Assembly (NCBI RefSeq): GCF_000178855.1
Contig: NZ_ADVG01000001.1
Location: 3,509,481 to 3,573,480 of the forward strand
Direction: 5' to 3'
DNA from: Ktedonobacter racemifer DSM 44963
GTDB lineage: Bacteria > Chloroflexota > Ktedonobacteria > Ktedonobacterales > Ktedonobacteraceae
DNA length: 64,000 nucleotides
Shown here: one piece after another, positions 1 to 7,985 of the stretch
Layout of the letters: the number at the start of each line of letters is the position of its first letter
Position numbering within the stretch: position 1 is the first letter of the stretch
Notes under the pieces: generated by a model
Seen by the model: only the letters and a program-made list of their open reading frames with translations
What the model was told of the DNA's origin: nothing
The model's database searches: none
Translations under genes and position numbers: made by a program

Positions 1-1009
1 CCAGGCCCCACTCAAAGCGCGAACGCAGACGCTCTTCCAGGCTGGCAATGGCCTTGGGCGGACGATCACTACAGATCACAATCTGCTTGCTCATCTCGTG
101 CAGACTGTTAAAGGTATGAAAGAACTCCTCCTCGGTCGACTCCTTGCCAGCGATAAACTGGATATCGTCAACGAGCAGGATATCAACCGAGCGATACTTG
201 GCACGAAACTCCTCGGTCGTACGGTAACGAATGGCGTTAATGATCTCATTAGTAAACTGCTCGGAGGAGACATAGAGGACCGCCAGCCCTGTCTGCACCC
301 CCTGCTGACCAATAGCATGCAGCAGGTGAGTCTTTCCCAGTCCGACACCTCCATAGAGGAAGAGCGGGTTATACGACTCACCGGGAGCCTCGGCAACCGC
401 CAGTGAGGCGGCATGAGCCAGCCGATTACTGTTACCGACAATAAAGGTATCGAAGCTATACCGAGGATTGAGGCGATTATTTGTCAATATGCCTGACCGC
501 TGCTCATTCTCCCATTGCTCCTGTTGAGAAGCCACACCTGCCTGGAATGACTGATAAGATGCTGCGTTTTGCTCGTACGACGGCGCTTCAGGTGTGCGCG
601 CTGCTTTATGGGGAATACTGCGGTTAATACTGCGATCGTAGAAGTTATATCCATTCTGCGCCGCCGATGTCGATGCGGCCAGGTGTGGCGTCGCGACCTC
701 TTCCTGAACTGGCAAGGGCTCCTCGCCTGGCTCATGAGTCACTTCAAGCACAATGGTCCGCCCCGTTACCTCTTGTAAGGCCTCTTCCATTACTTCTAGC
801 CAGTGCGAGGTCAGGACATCACGAGCAAGGTCATTATGCACTTGCAGCGAGAAATAAAGCGATTCCTTCTCCTCATGCGCGCCACCTTCAGTAGTCTGAG
901 AGGCAAGTAGATGAGCCTCTTGCAACCACTGACGCGTCACAGGGTCTAGCGACTCGTGTTGCAGCAGCCGCTCAAGCGTCGAGCGCCAAATCGTAGCAGT
1001 GTTCACCAT
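1..1009 (-). CDS. dnaA: Chromosomal replication initiator DnaA (3' end outside window)
   Basis: DnaA is the AAA+ ATPase that binds DnaA boxes and opens the replication origin. The ATG at 1007-1009 opens a frame that runs off the left edge, giving about 336 residues. A small domain I (residues about 1-90, beginning MVNTATIW) is followed by a Gln/Ser-rich linker. Then comes domain III, starting near NPRYSFDTFIVG, with Walker A GGVGLGKTH, Walker B ILLVDDIQF and the conserved SRFEWGL at the edge. The rest of domain III and the DNA-binding domain IV lie outside the window. Only 43 bp separate it from the upstream, same-strand ridA, so a promoter must be in or before ridA. No run of DnaA boxes is visible nearby. 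Confidence 0.95.
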   Translation of the reverse strand, partial: MVNTATIWRSTLERLLQHESLDPVTRQWLQEAHLLASQTTEGGAHEEKESLYFSLQVHNDLARDVLTSHWLEVMEEALQEVTGRTIVLEVTHEPGEEPLPVQEEVATPHLAASTSAAQNGYNFYDRSINRSIPHKAARTPEAPSYEQNAASYQSFQAGVASQQEQWENEQRSGILTNNRLNPRYSFDTFIVGNSNRLAHAASLAVAEAPGESYNPLFLYGGVGLGKTHLLHAIGQQGVQTGLAVLYVSSEQFTNEIINAIRYRTTEEFRAKYRSVDILLVDDIQFIAGKESTEEEFFHTFNSLHEMSKQIVICSDRPPKAIASLEERLRSRFEWGL

Positions 1010-1052
1010 GTACTCCAGTAGGGCATAGCAGCTCTCGTACTAGTTGCTTAAA

Positions 1053-1442
1053 CTAGTCCTCGGCTAAAGCAACGCATTCAATCTCGACCAGGGATTTGCG
1101 TGGTAAGTCAGCAACAGCAATCGCTGAACGAGCAGGGAGAATGTCACCGGTGAAGTAAGTCGCGTAAACGGCATTCATGGCTTGAAAGTGATCCATGGTT
1201 GTCAGGAAAACGGTTGTCTTGACGACCTTCTGGAGGGAGGAACCCGCAGCCTCTAGCACTGCGCGCAGATTCTGTAACACCTGGTGCGTCTGAGCGGTTA
1301 CATCTGCACCGACAATCTCACCACTGGTTGGGTCCAGGGGAATCTGTCCGGAGGTGTAGATAAACTGTCCATAACGAATGGCCTGGCTATAAGGGCCAAT
1401 AGCGGCCGGGGCATTAGCAGTCTGAATCTTCTCACGTTCCAT
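1053..1442 (-). CDS. ridA: RidA family enamine/imine deaminase
   Basis: RidA hydrolyses reactive 2-aminoacrylate-type enamines and imines released by PLP enzymes, and so protects the cytosol. The 129-residue length is typical. Family signatures are GPYSQA (16-21), SGQIPLDP (31-38), the conserved arginine R105 in LPARSAIAV, and E120 near the C-terminus. The ATG start is preceded by AGGAG and GGAG on the minus strand. It lies directly upstream of dnaA in the same direction, 43 bp apart, so the two may be co-transcribed. The family call is secure; the physiological substrate is inferred. Confidence 0.93.
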   Translation of the reverse strand: MEREKIQTANAPAAIGPYSQAIRYGQFIYTSGQIPLDPTSGEIVGADVTAQTHQVLQNLRAVLEAAGSSLQKVVKTTVFLTTMDHFQAMNAVYATYFTGDILPARSAIAVADLPRKSLVEIECVALAED

Positions 1443-1500
1443 AAATGTTGTTCTCCACTCCTGATATTTTTATTAATTGTATGTGCGACCCTTTGCTTAA

Positions 1501-1584
1501 CTTCTCACGCCTGCGGCGCTCGCCTGGGAAAGGTGTGTTGTAGGCACCATGGAGGCTGAAAGCCTCCATGGTGCCTACAACACA
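1501..1584. repeat. Composite intergenic element: conserved flank plus long hairpin
   Basis: A perfect inverted repeat with 24-bp arms (1534-1557 and 1561-1584) encloses a 3-nt loop gaa. To its left, 1501-1520 is the reverse complement of the motif agcgccgcaggcg-gagaag, which also lies beside the hairpins near 17.7, 43.1 and 49.1 kb (here with one difference). It lies upstream of ridA and about 260 bp past the end of the kinase gene. There is no T-run, so it is not a classical terminator. Confidence 0.8.
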
Positions 1585-1843
1585 CTCCCATGGGCTCGTC
1601 TGCCAGGACAATGTTTTTTGCCGCGTTACAGTGGGCACTACACACTCTCCTGTGGGCTCATCTGAGGCGCTACAGTAGCGCGTAAGCCAGGGCCGCAGCC
1701 CCAGTAACCGCGTACGCCAGTAGCGAGCTCTGGCGGTGTGCTATTTAGGTAAGTCACACAGACGAAAATGTGCAGGAGACATCCTCTATCCTAAAAGATG
1801 AGAAAAGTCTCCTGCCTCTCCTTATGCAAACCGACGCTAACTC
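1585..1843. other. Non-coding stretch with a weak 3' hairpin
   Basis: No gene is seen here. 1772-1780 and 1807-1815 form a 9-bp stem (gcaggagac/gtctcctgc) with a second short internal stem, 28 bp past the kinase stop codon on the minus strand, so it may end kinase transcription. A smaller hairpin (gcgcta/tagcgc) lies near 1665-1680. Confidence 0.4.
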
Positions 1844-2815
1844 CTAGTAAGGTCCACGCCCTGAGGGTGGTACCCGCCCCTGACCATCGATGCCCGGATT
1901 ATATTGGGGGGGATACATCTGCGCAGCAGGCGTGGTTGCGGGCCTCGCTTTGCTGATCTCACGCGTGCACTGGCGCAAGGTTTGCTGCATCTCGGCCGCG
2001 GATGTAAAGCGGTCCTCCGGCTCCTTCTGTAACGTTCGCATCACCACCTGTTCAACAGCGGGAGGAACGTTCGGATTGAAGGGGCGCAAAGGCGGAGGCT
2101 GTGCCGAGGCATGTTGCATGGCAATGGAGACGGCGGTTGGACCCACAAAAGGTGGTCTCCCAGCAAGCATCTCAAACATTACAACACCGAGAGAATAGAG
2201 GTCAGACGAAGCGGTCAATGTCTCGCCGCGAGCCTGCTCTGGAGAAAGATAATCGGCGGTTCCCAACACAATACCACTATTCGTTAGTCCGGCATCCTCA
2301 GCCACACGCACGATACCAAAGTCTGTAAGCTTCACCCACGCCCCGCCATCGCTCAGGCCACCACCTGCGTTCCCACTACGGGCAAGCATAATATTCTGCG
2401 GCTTAATATCGCGATGAATAAAGCCTCGCGCATGCGCAACCTGGAGCACGGCGCATACCTGGGAAGCAATCTCTATCGCCTCGCGCGCCTGTAGCTGCCG
2501 ACGCTGACCGATCAGCTGCTTTAATGTCGGGCCATGAATATATTCCATGACCAGGAAATACTGGCCCGCTTCTTCTACAAAGTCATAAATAGTGACGGCG
2601 TTGGGGTGCGCGAGCGCAGCGGCGGCGCGTGCCTCTCTGCGGAAACGTTCCACAGCTCGCGCATCACTCTTATCAAGTGAGCGCAAAACTTTGGCCGCCA
2701 CGATACGTTCTACGCGATGATCCCAGGTTTTGAAGACGCTGGCCATACCGCCAGTAGCGATATGCTCGCGAATTTCGTACCGTCCAGCAATTAAAGTGCC
2801 TTCGAATTGGTTCAA
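1844..2815 (-). CDS. Hanks-type Ser/Thr protein kinase (soluble, PknB-like)
   Basis: A eukaryotic-like kinase that phosphorylates Ser/Thr on proteins. The 323 residues hold one kinase domain (about 12-280): a Gly-rich loop ATGGMASV, catalytic lysine K42, HRD at 134-136, N141, DFG at 165-167 and SPE at 191-193 in place of APE. A Pro/Gln-rich tail follows. No transmembrane segment or PASTA domain is visible, so it should be cytosolic. The start is TTG at 2815, preceded by GAGGTAGG, and no ATG precedes the kinase domain. It lies upstream of nothing obvious on its own strand, while the LCP/TolB pair lies behind it. Substrates are unknown; neighbouring cell-wall proteins are plausible only by position. 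Confidence 0.93.
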   Translation of the reverse strand: MNQFEGTLIAGRYEIREHIATGGMASVFKTWDHRVERIVAAKVLRSLDKSDARAVERFRREARAAAALAHPNAVTIYDFVEEAGQYFLVMEYIHGPTLKQLIGQRRQLQAREAIEIASQVCAVLQVAHARGFIHRDIKPQNIMLARSGNAGGGLSDGGAWVKLTDFGIVRVAEDAGLTNSGIVLGTADYLSPEQARGETLTASSDLYSLGVVMFEMLAGRPPFVGPTAVSIAMQHASAQPPPLRPFNPNVPPAVEQVVMRTLQKEPEDRFTSAAEMQQTLRQCTREISKARPATTPAAQMYPPQYNPGIDGQGRVPPSGRGPY

Positions 2816-2932
2816 CGTACCTACCTCAAGCGACCTGGGTCAGGTGAAAGTAAGACAAAAATAAAGTATAAATCTGCACGTTCAGAGGGTAGTATATCAT
2901 CAATGCGTTATGTCGTCGAGTTTTTAGGAGTA

Positions 2933-2994
2933 GGAGGTATATGTGTGCATGGGGAGCGGGCATTCGCCCGCTCCCCATGCACACATATACCTCC
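2933..2994. repeat. Long perfect hairpin after TolB-like gene
   Basis: Perfect 29-bp arms (2933-2961, 2966-2994) with the 4-nt loop attc. The hairpin ends 4 bp after the stop codon of the leftward TolB-like gene. It has no T-run. The loop attc is the complement of the gaat loops at 43086-43089 and 49148-49151. Confidence 0.85.
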
Positions 2995-2998
2995 AAAT

Positions 2999-4282
2999 CT
3001 ACTTCACCCAGATGGGGCGCGAGTCGGCATTGATTTTGTTGTTGGTGTCAGTCAACTGAATGGGATTACCAGTAAGCTTGAAGTTACCTTTCGTATCCAC
3101 GTTCAGGTGCGCCAGCCAGAGATCAAAGGCACCATTGGTGTAGGTTATATATGCCAGAGATTTGCCATCAGGCGACCAGACAGGCTGACACACATACTGG
3201 CCCTTTACAATCGACTGAGCTGACTTATATGATGCGATGCCCTGTTGATCTGCGGCATCGCCGGGCGTGGCGGTGATCCCTTTGGGAACCTTCTGGACAT
3301 AGATGCTTAACTGATCGCTGGTGTTCTCGCTACGTGTATAGGCGATGTAATCACCCGTGGGCGAGAAAATGGGTTGATAGTTGCGTACATTTGTGTCCTC
3401 AGGCGTGAGTGCAACACCGGTATCGGGCTGGCTTTTGGCTGTGCCCGGACGATATTTATAGGGATTGTTAGCAATTAAGGTCGAGTCTGCAAGGTAGATC
3501 TGGGTGAGCAGATTAGAGATGTTCTTTGGATCATAGGTGTAGTGGGTATAGACAATTTCGTTCGGTGCGCTCGGGCGAAAGGCCGCGTCCCGGTCACCGC
3601 CAGCCCCATAGTCGCTATAAGCCACATATTGGGGCGTATCGGTTCCGGGATCAGACACGGGAACGGTAAATACCTGGGGGTCTAACAGGGGTGCATCCTG
3701 TTTTGTCGCCTGATACCAGTTCTCTTTACCGAGGTCGCTCAAGAAAAGAATAGACTTTCCATCCGCTGAGAAGGAGGGCTGCCCAATCCAATTGGCCCGC
3801 GACTTCACGATGCCATACACATTATAGTAGCTTCCCTGGCCACTACGAATGACATTGATCTTACCACCTTCAGCGGGCATGGTTGCAATGTCAGAGTAGT
3901 CGCCGCGCCGAATCACGAAGATAAGTTGCTTGCCATCAGGCGATATCGCGGGATCGCGTACATCCAGATCCTGGGTCAACTGCTTGAGATTGCGCTGACT
4001 ATCAAGCTCGTACAGATTGCGATCAATGGTAAAGTAAAACTTCCCACTAAACACCGCCTGGTCGGTCTTATTGATACCAATCGAGGTCCCATCTTTCGTC
4101 GTCTGCTTGGTATCAAAGGTATTGCTCTTGTCATTGCCAAAGCCAAAACAGCCTTGCAAACTAAATGCAAGCAATACCAGCAGTGCCAGCAGGCTATAGT
4201 ACCTATACCTATACCTATATCTAAATTTATCTTGTCTATCTTTAACCTGTTTATTTCTCTTCATTGCCACATTCCATCTCAC
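2999..4282 (-). CDS. TolB-like beta-propeller lipoprotein
   Basis: A probable secreted lipoprotein of about 427 residues. The N-terminus is basic, followed by a hydrophobic segment ending in the lipobox LQGC (C45). The rest contains repeated WD40/TolB-type blades with SPDGK motifs (AISPDGKQLIF, SFSADGKSILF, VWSPDGKSLAY). A binding or scaffold role in the envelope is inferred; no catalytic motif is seen. The GTG at 4282 overlaps the LCP stop codon (GTGA), so translation is probably coupled. ATG at 4264 is an alternative start. The basic leader contains an Arg-Tyr repeat (RY x4) encoded by a hexanucleotide repeat near 4195-4222. Confidence 0.8.
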   Translation of the reverse strand: MRWNVAMKRNKQVKDRQDKFRYRYRYRYYSLLALLVLLAFSLQGCFGFGNDKSNTFDTKQTTKDGTSIGINKTDQAVFSGKFYFTIDRNLYELDSQRNLKQLTQDLDVRDPAISPDGKQLIFVIRRGDYSDIATMPAEGGKINVIRSGQGSYYNVYGIVKSRANWIGQPSFSADGKSILFLSDLGKENWYQATKQDAPLLDPQVFTVPVSDPGTDTPQYVAYSDYGAGGDRDAAFRPSAPNEIVYTHYTYDPKNISNLLTQIYLADSTLIANNPYKYRPGTAKSQPDTGVALTPEDTNVRNYQPIFSPTGDYIAYTRSENTSDQLSIYVQKVPKGITATPGDAADQQGIASYKSAQSIVKGQYVCQPVWSPDGKSLAYITYTNGAFDLWLAHLNVDTKGNFKLTGNPIQLTDTNNKINADSRPIWVK

Positions 4283-6357
4283 TCTACTTTGACGGTTTCA
4301 AAGGTCACCATCATCATCAGGTCCAGCAGGCTACGCACACCAAAGGGATCATTTAGCTGTGGTACGCTCATCGCGCCTGATGAAACCATCTGCTGCGTGG
4401 AGGCCGTGGCATTGGGCACGTCCGCGTTCACATGCGATGGATTGCTCTGAGCCAGGAGGCTATCCTGCTGGGCAGGCGTCGCCGCGTTGCCATACAGAGA
4501 TAGGACAGATTTACAGCCCGCGGTATCACCAAACATCTTTTGCAGATCCGGCAAGATCTTAGAGCAGTAAGGGACAAAGTCGCCGGTACTCGTGTTTTTG
4601 CCGGTCTTGGGATCGGGAAGTGACAGCGGACCAGAATAGGGTGGGCTAAGAATAAGTTTGTTGATATTCGCTGTATCGATGTTACGCGCGAAGTTGGCCA
4701 TTTTGATCACATCGGTGACCTGCATGTCTGTCTTTAGGTAGCCAACCAGGTCTTTGGCATATTCAGGCAACTTATTCACTGTATCAGTGCTCTGGAGCTT
4801 TCCTTTGAGCGCGGTAAGCACCTGCTGCTGGCGCACCGAGCGGCCAAAGTCACCGCCCAGGTCCGAATGGCGCGTGCGTACATACTCAAGCGCCTGGATG
4901 CCACTCATATGCTGAGGGCCGGGCGCGATATAGAGGCGCTTAAAGCCATAGATATCCTTGGTACTAATATCGTTGGGATAGATATCATCCACCATCGGGT
5001 GCAAGGCATCTACATCTACACCACCCGCAGTCTCAATAACCTTAATAAAGCCATCCAGGCCGACCCAGGCATAATAGTCAATAGGAATATTGAAATTTTC
5101 TTGGACTGTGGCAATGGCCAGGCCCGCTGCGTCGGCATAATGATCCTTCGAAGCGTTACTCTGATAACCATACGAGAAGGCGTAATCCATCTTGCCCGGG
5201 CTGTTACCCGGGATGAAGACACGCATATCGCGTGGGATGGAGAGCATACCAACATAGTGTGTCGATGGGTCGATAGTCACAACGATATCGGTCTGGGCGA
5301 GGGGTGAACCATTGACACCGTTGTTGCCTTTACCATCATTGTCGCTACCCAACAACAGAATATTAATGCGCTTACCACTAAGGATATCTCCATTGGACGT
5401 GGCGCTTTGCGAGCTATCCTCTTTGCCCTTGCTATTGAAGCTCGTTGCCTTATGCCCGGTAATCTGGCTCACAGCACTCCCAAAGTTGGTCTGGTACCAC
5501 CAGTAAAGGCCGCCGCCTGTCGAGATGATGAGTACCGTCATAACCGCGACTAGCACCCGCGCCCATATGGGGAAGCGCCGCTTTTGCGTGCGCCTGAAAC
5601 CTCGGGGCGGCTGAGGTGGCATCGGCGTCCGAGGAAGATTGCCTGGACCTCGGGGCGGTGTTCCCTGTGGGATAAGTGGTGGCGCCTGGATACCAGACAT
5701 ACTGGGCATACTCCCTGGCGCGCCCATGGAAGCCGGGCCAAGGCTTCCGATCTGTGGACGTGGTGTCTGCGGAGGCGCGCTCATCATTGGATTTGCAAAT
5801 GACGAGCTATTGGGGCCAAAGGCGTTATTGCCCTGTCCAGGCAGAGGAGCCTGGGAAAATGGCGATGGCTGACCCATAGGGGGCTGTTGCATAGGGGCAC
5901 CATTGCCAGGATAGCGCAGAGTTGGTTCAGAAGCAGGGATAGCAGGATGCTGAGGATTGACGAATCGATCAGATATTGGGCCATTATTCGCGCCCGGATT
6001 GCGAAAAGGCGTTGGGTTGGGTTCTTTTTCCTGGAACAGGGGGGCGCCAATGCCCGACTGCTGCGGTGAAACGGGTACAGTGTCAAAGCTCGAACCCTGA
6101 TTATTGCCGGCCAGAGGTCTGGTAGCACGAGGCGCGACACCAGGAAGGGAAAGTCCACGAGGAGGCATAAACTGCCCACTTTTAGGGCCAGCCTGTGGCT
6201 GTGGCGCACCAGGCGTGTTAGGTATAATTTGACCAGGAGGAGACCCTGTATTGCGAGGAACAACGGGTTCAGTCCTCGGTCCCTCTGAACCTGGGCGCGG
6301 GGGAGTTGGAGGGAGTTGCCCGCTAGAAGGTTTCATATTAACAAATTGCCGTTTCAC
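4279..6357 (-). CDS. LytR-CpsA-Psr (LCP) family protein with long proline-rich N-terminus
   Basis: LCP proteins transfer polyprenyl-linked glycopolymers to peptidoglycan outside the membrane. About 265 Pro/Gln/Gly-rich residues, presumably cytosolic, come first. A basic stretch (GFRRTQKRR) and one transmembrane helix follow, then the LCP domain with LLLGSDNDG, TDIVVTIDP, SIPRDMRVFIPG, the GGVDVD region and YVRTRHSDLGGDFGR. The start chosen is GTG 6357, preceded by AAGGAAGCAGG; an upstream TTG at 6381 lacks a ribosome binding site. The gene is coupled to the TolB-like lipoprotein downstream. The long disordered cytosolic part is unusual and might be a kinase substrate (speculation). Confidence 0.88.
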   Translation of the reverse strand: MKRQFVNMKPSSGQLPPTPPRPGSEGPRTEPVVPRNTGSPPGQIIPNTPGAPQPQAGPKSGQFMPPRGLSLPGVAPRATRPLAGNNQGSSFDTVPVSPQQSGIGAPLFQEKEPNPTPFRNPGANNGPISDRFVNPQHPAIPASEPTLRYPGNGAPMQQPPMGQPSPFSQAPLPGQGNNAFGPNSSSFANPMMSAPPQTPRPQIGSLGPASMGAPGSMPSMSGIQAPPLIPQGTPPRGPGNLPRTPMPPQPPRGFRRTQKRRFPIWARVLVAVMTVLIISTGGGLYWWYQTNFGSAVSQITGHKATSFNSKGKEDSSQSATSNGDILSGKRINILLLGSDNDGKGNNGVNGSPLAQTDIVVTIDPSTHYVGMLSIPRDMRVFIPGNSPGKMDYAFSYGYQSNASKDHYADAAGLAIATVQENFNIPIDYYAWVGLDGFIKVIETAGGVDVDALHPMVDDIYPNDISTKDIYGFKRLYIAPGPQHMSGIQALEYVRTRHSDLGGDFGRSVRQQQVLTALKGKLQSTDTVNKLPEYAKDLVGYLKTDMQVTDVIKMANFARNIDTANINKLILSPPYSGPLSLPDPKTGKNTSTGDFVPYCSKILPDLQKMFGDTAGCKSVLSLYGNAATPAQQDSLLAQSNPSHVNADVPNATASTQQMVSSGAMSVPQLNDPFGVRSLLDLMMMVTFETVKVE

Positions 6358-6381
6358 TGCACTTACCTGCTTCCTTAACAA

Positions 6382-6798
6382 TTGCTTTATATAATTAGAA
6401 CCTTACTCGCATACCCTCTCTCGCTTTCTCTCACCCTAACAACGTCATACCACAGATGCTCCTTAAAGAGGCCTCGCACCACTTCCCACCTTGCTTCTGG
6501 TTCATACACTTCTTTGATACATAAAGACACGTTCATTGATATCTACCAAGTATAACGTATTGTTGGGAAAAAACATCACGATTATGCCTACCTTTTTGCT
6601 TAGGATAGGACATTTTGGTACATCAGTCTTAACTCCCTGTTAGTCAACACATTACAAAACTGTAAACATCACTTAACCCTCCACTAACCCGTATAGACTA
6701 CGCTTGCAGTAGAAGATTGCCCTCGGGATTTTCGCGAAGGCAGTCAGCACCCTGGATCATTGTCTGCCGCACTCTCCATGATAGGTGAATAGTGTCCT
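6382..6798. promoter_or_regulatory. Divergent intergenic region between LCP and GT4 genes
   Basis: About 420 bp lie between two divergent genes, so at least two promoters should be here. It is relatively AT-rich, with no open frame of note, no long hairpin and no recognisable riboswitch. I could not assign -35/-10 boxes with confidence. Confidence 0.4.
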
Positions 6799-7974
6799 AT
6801 GCGCATAGCGATTATTACAGAGAATTTTCTGCCCAAACTCGATGGTGTTACCCGCACGCTTGCCCGCCTTCTGGAACATGTGCAGGCGACGGGACATCAA
6901 GCCCTCTTGCTAGGCCCTGAAAGCGGCATGGAACAATACGCTGGGGCCGAGATTATAGGCACGGCGGGACTCCCGCTCCCCTTTTACCCAGAGCTCAAGT
7001 TTAATTTCTTTCGCCCTCTCTTCATACGCCGTCTCTACGAGTTCCAACCAGATATCATGCATATCGTCGATCCCGTTGTCCTGGGAGCGACTGGCCTGGC
7101 GGCGGCCCGCCTCCTCAATAAGCCACTCGTCTCTTCCTACCACACCAACCTGGCCGCCTACTGTAGCCACTTTGGCTTCTCGTTCCTTACCCAGCCCATG
7201 TGGCACTACAACCGTTTTATCCATAATCAGTGTGAATTAACCTTCTGCCCCTCGCCCTCCACGGCACAGATGCTACGCCAGCAAGGCTTTGAGCACCTGC
7301 GCCTCTGGCCTCGCGGCGTCGATACCACCCTTTTTCGGCCCGAGCAACGCGATGCTGAATTACGCACGAGTTGGCTGCAAGGCCGTGAGCAACCCGAGCA
7401 GAAAGTGGTCTTGCTCTACGTGGGGCGCGTCTCCTGGGAGAAAAATCTCCAACTGCTAATCCAGGCCTATCGCCAGATGGATCACACACGCTGCCACCTG
7501 GTCATTGTTGGTCATGGGCCGGCCCACGACGAGGTTCGCCAGGAATTGCAGGACCTGCCCGTCACGTTCACGGGCTACCTGCGCGGCGAGGAACTGGCGC
7601 GGGCCTATGCGACGGCAGACCTCTTCGCCTTTCCTTCATATACGGAGACCTTTGGACAGGTCGTACTGGAAGCCATGGCCTCATGCCTGCCCGTGGTAGG
7701 CTTACGCGCGGAGGGAGTGCGCGACCTGGTGCAGCATGAAAGCACAGGACTACTCCTGGAGGCAGAAGCGCTCTCAGCAGATGAGCGCATCGCGACCTAT
7801 CGCGACCACTTACAGCGCCTGGTCCAGCAGGAGGCGACGCGCCTGGAGATGGGCGAGGCCGCGCACCAGCAAGCCAATCGCTATAGCTGGTACGAGTCCA
7901 TGGAATGCGTGATACGCGGCTATGAAGAGGTCATCGAGACCTCGCGCCCCCTGCTGCTTACGCAGGCCAGCTAG
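6799..7974 (+). CDS. GT4-family glycosyltransferase (MgtA/PimB-like)
   Basis: A retaining GT-B glycosyltransferase of 391 residues, likely transferring mannose, glucose or another sugar from a nucleotide sugar to a lipid or polymer. The N-terminal acceptor domain begins MRIAIITENFLPKLDGV, typical of the MgtA/PimB/SqdX group. The C-terminal donor domain has GR at 209-210, K215, and the E-x7-E motif at E283 and E291 (ETFGQVVLE). The start is ATG with AGGTGAA upstream. An IS630 element begins 12 bp after its stop codon, so any downstream partner has been cut off. The acceptor cannot be told from sequence. Confidence 0.88.
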   Translation: MRIAIITENFLPKLDGVTRTLARLLEHVQATGHQALLLGPESGMEQYAGAEIIGTAGLPLPFYPELKFNFFRPLFIRRLYEFQPDIMHIVDPVVLGATGLAAARLLNKPLVSSYHTNLAAYCSHFGFSFLTQPMWHYNRFIHNQCELTFCPSPSTAQMLRQQGFEHLRLWPRGVDTTLFRPEQRDAELRTSWLQGREQPEQKVVLLYVGRVSWEKNLQLLIQAYRQMDHTRCHLVIVGHGPAHDEVRQELQDLPVTFTGYLRGEELARAYATADLFAFPSYTETFGQVVLEAMASCLPVVGLRAEGVRDLVQHESTGLLLEAEALSADERIATYRDHLQRLVQQEATRLEMGEAAHQQANRYSWYESMECVIRGYEEVIETSRPLLLTQAS

Positions 7975-7985
7975 TTTCAATCCTC

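Noticed and set aside
1..1052. Origin of replication next to dnaA
   Set aside because: I looked for TTATCCACA-like clusters and an AT-rich unwinding region upstream of dnaA and found none in the 43-bp gap or ridA.
1534..1584. CRISPR-like array from the many hairpins
   Set aside because: Hairpins are single, unrelated in sequence and far apart; there is no repeat-spacer periodicity and no cas gene.
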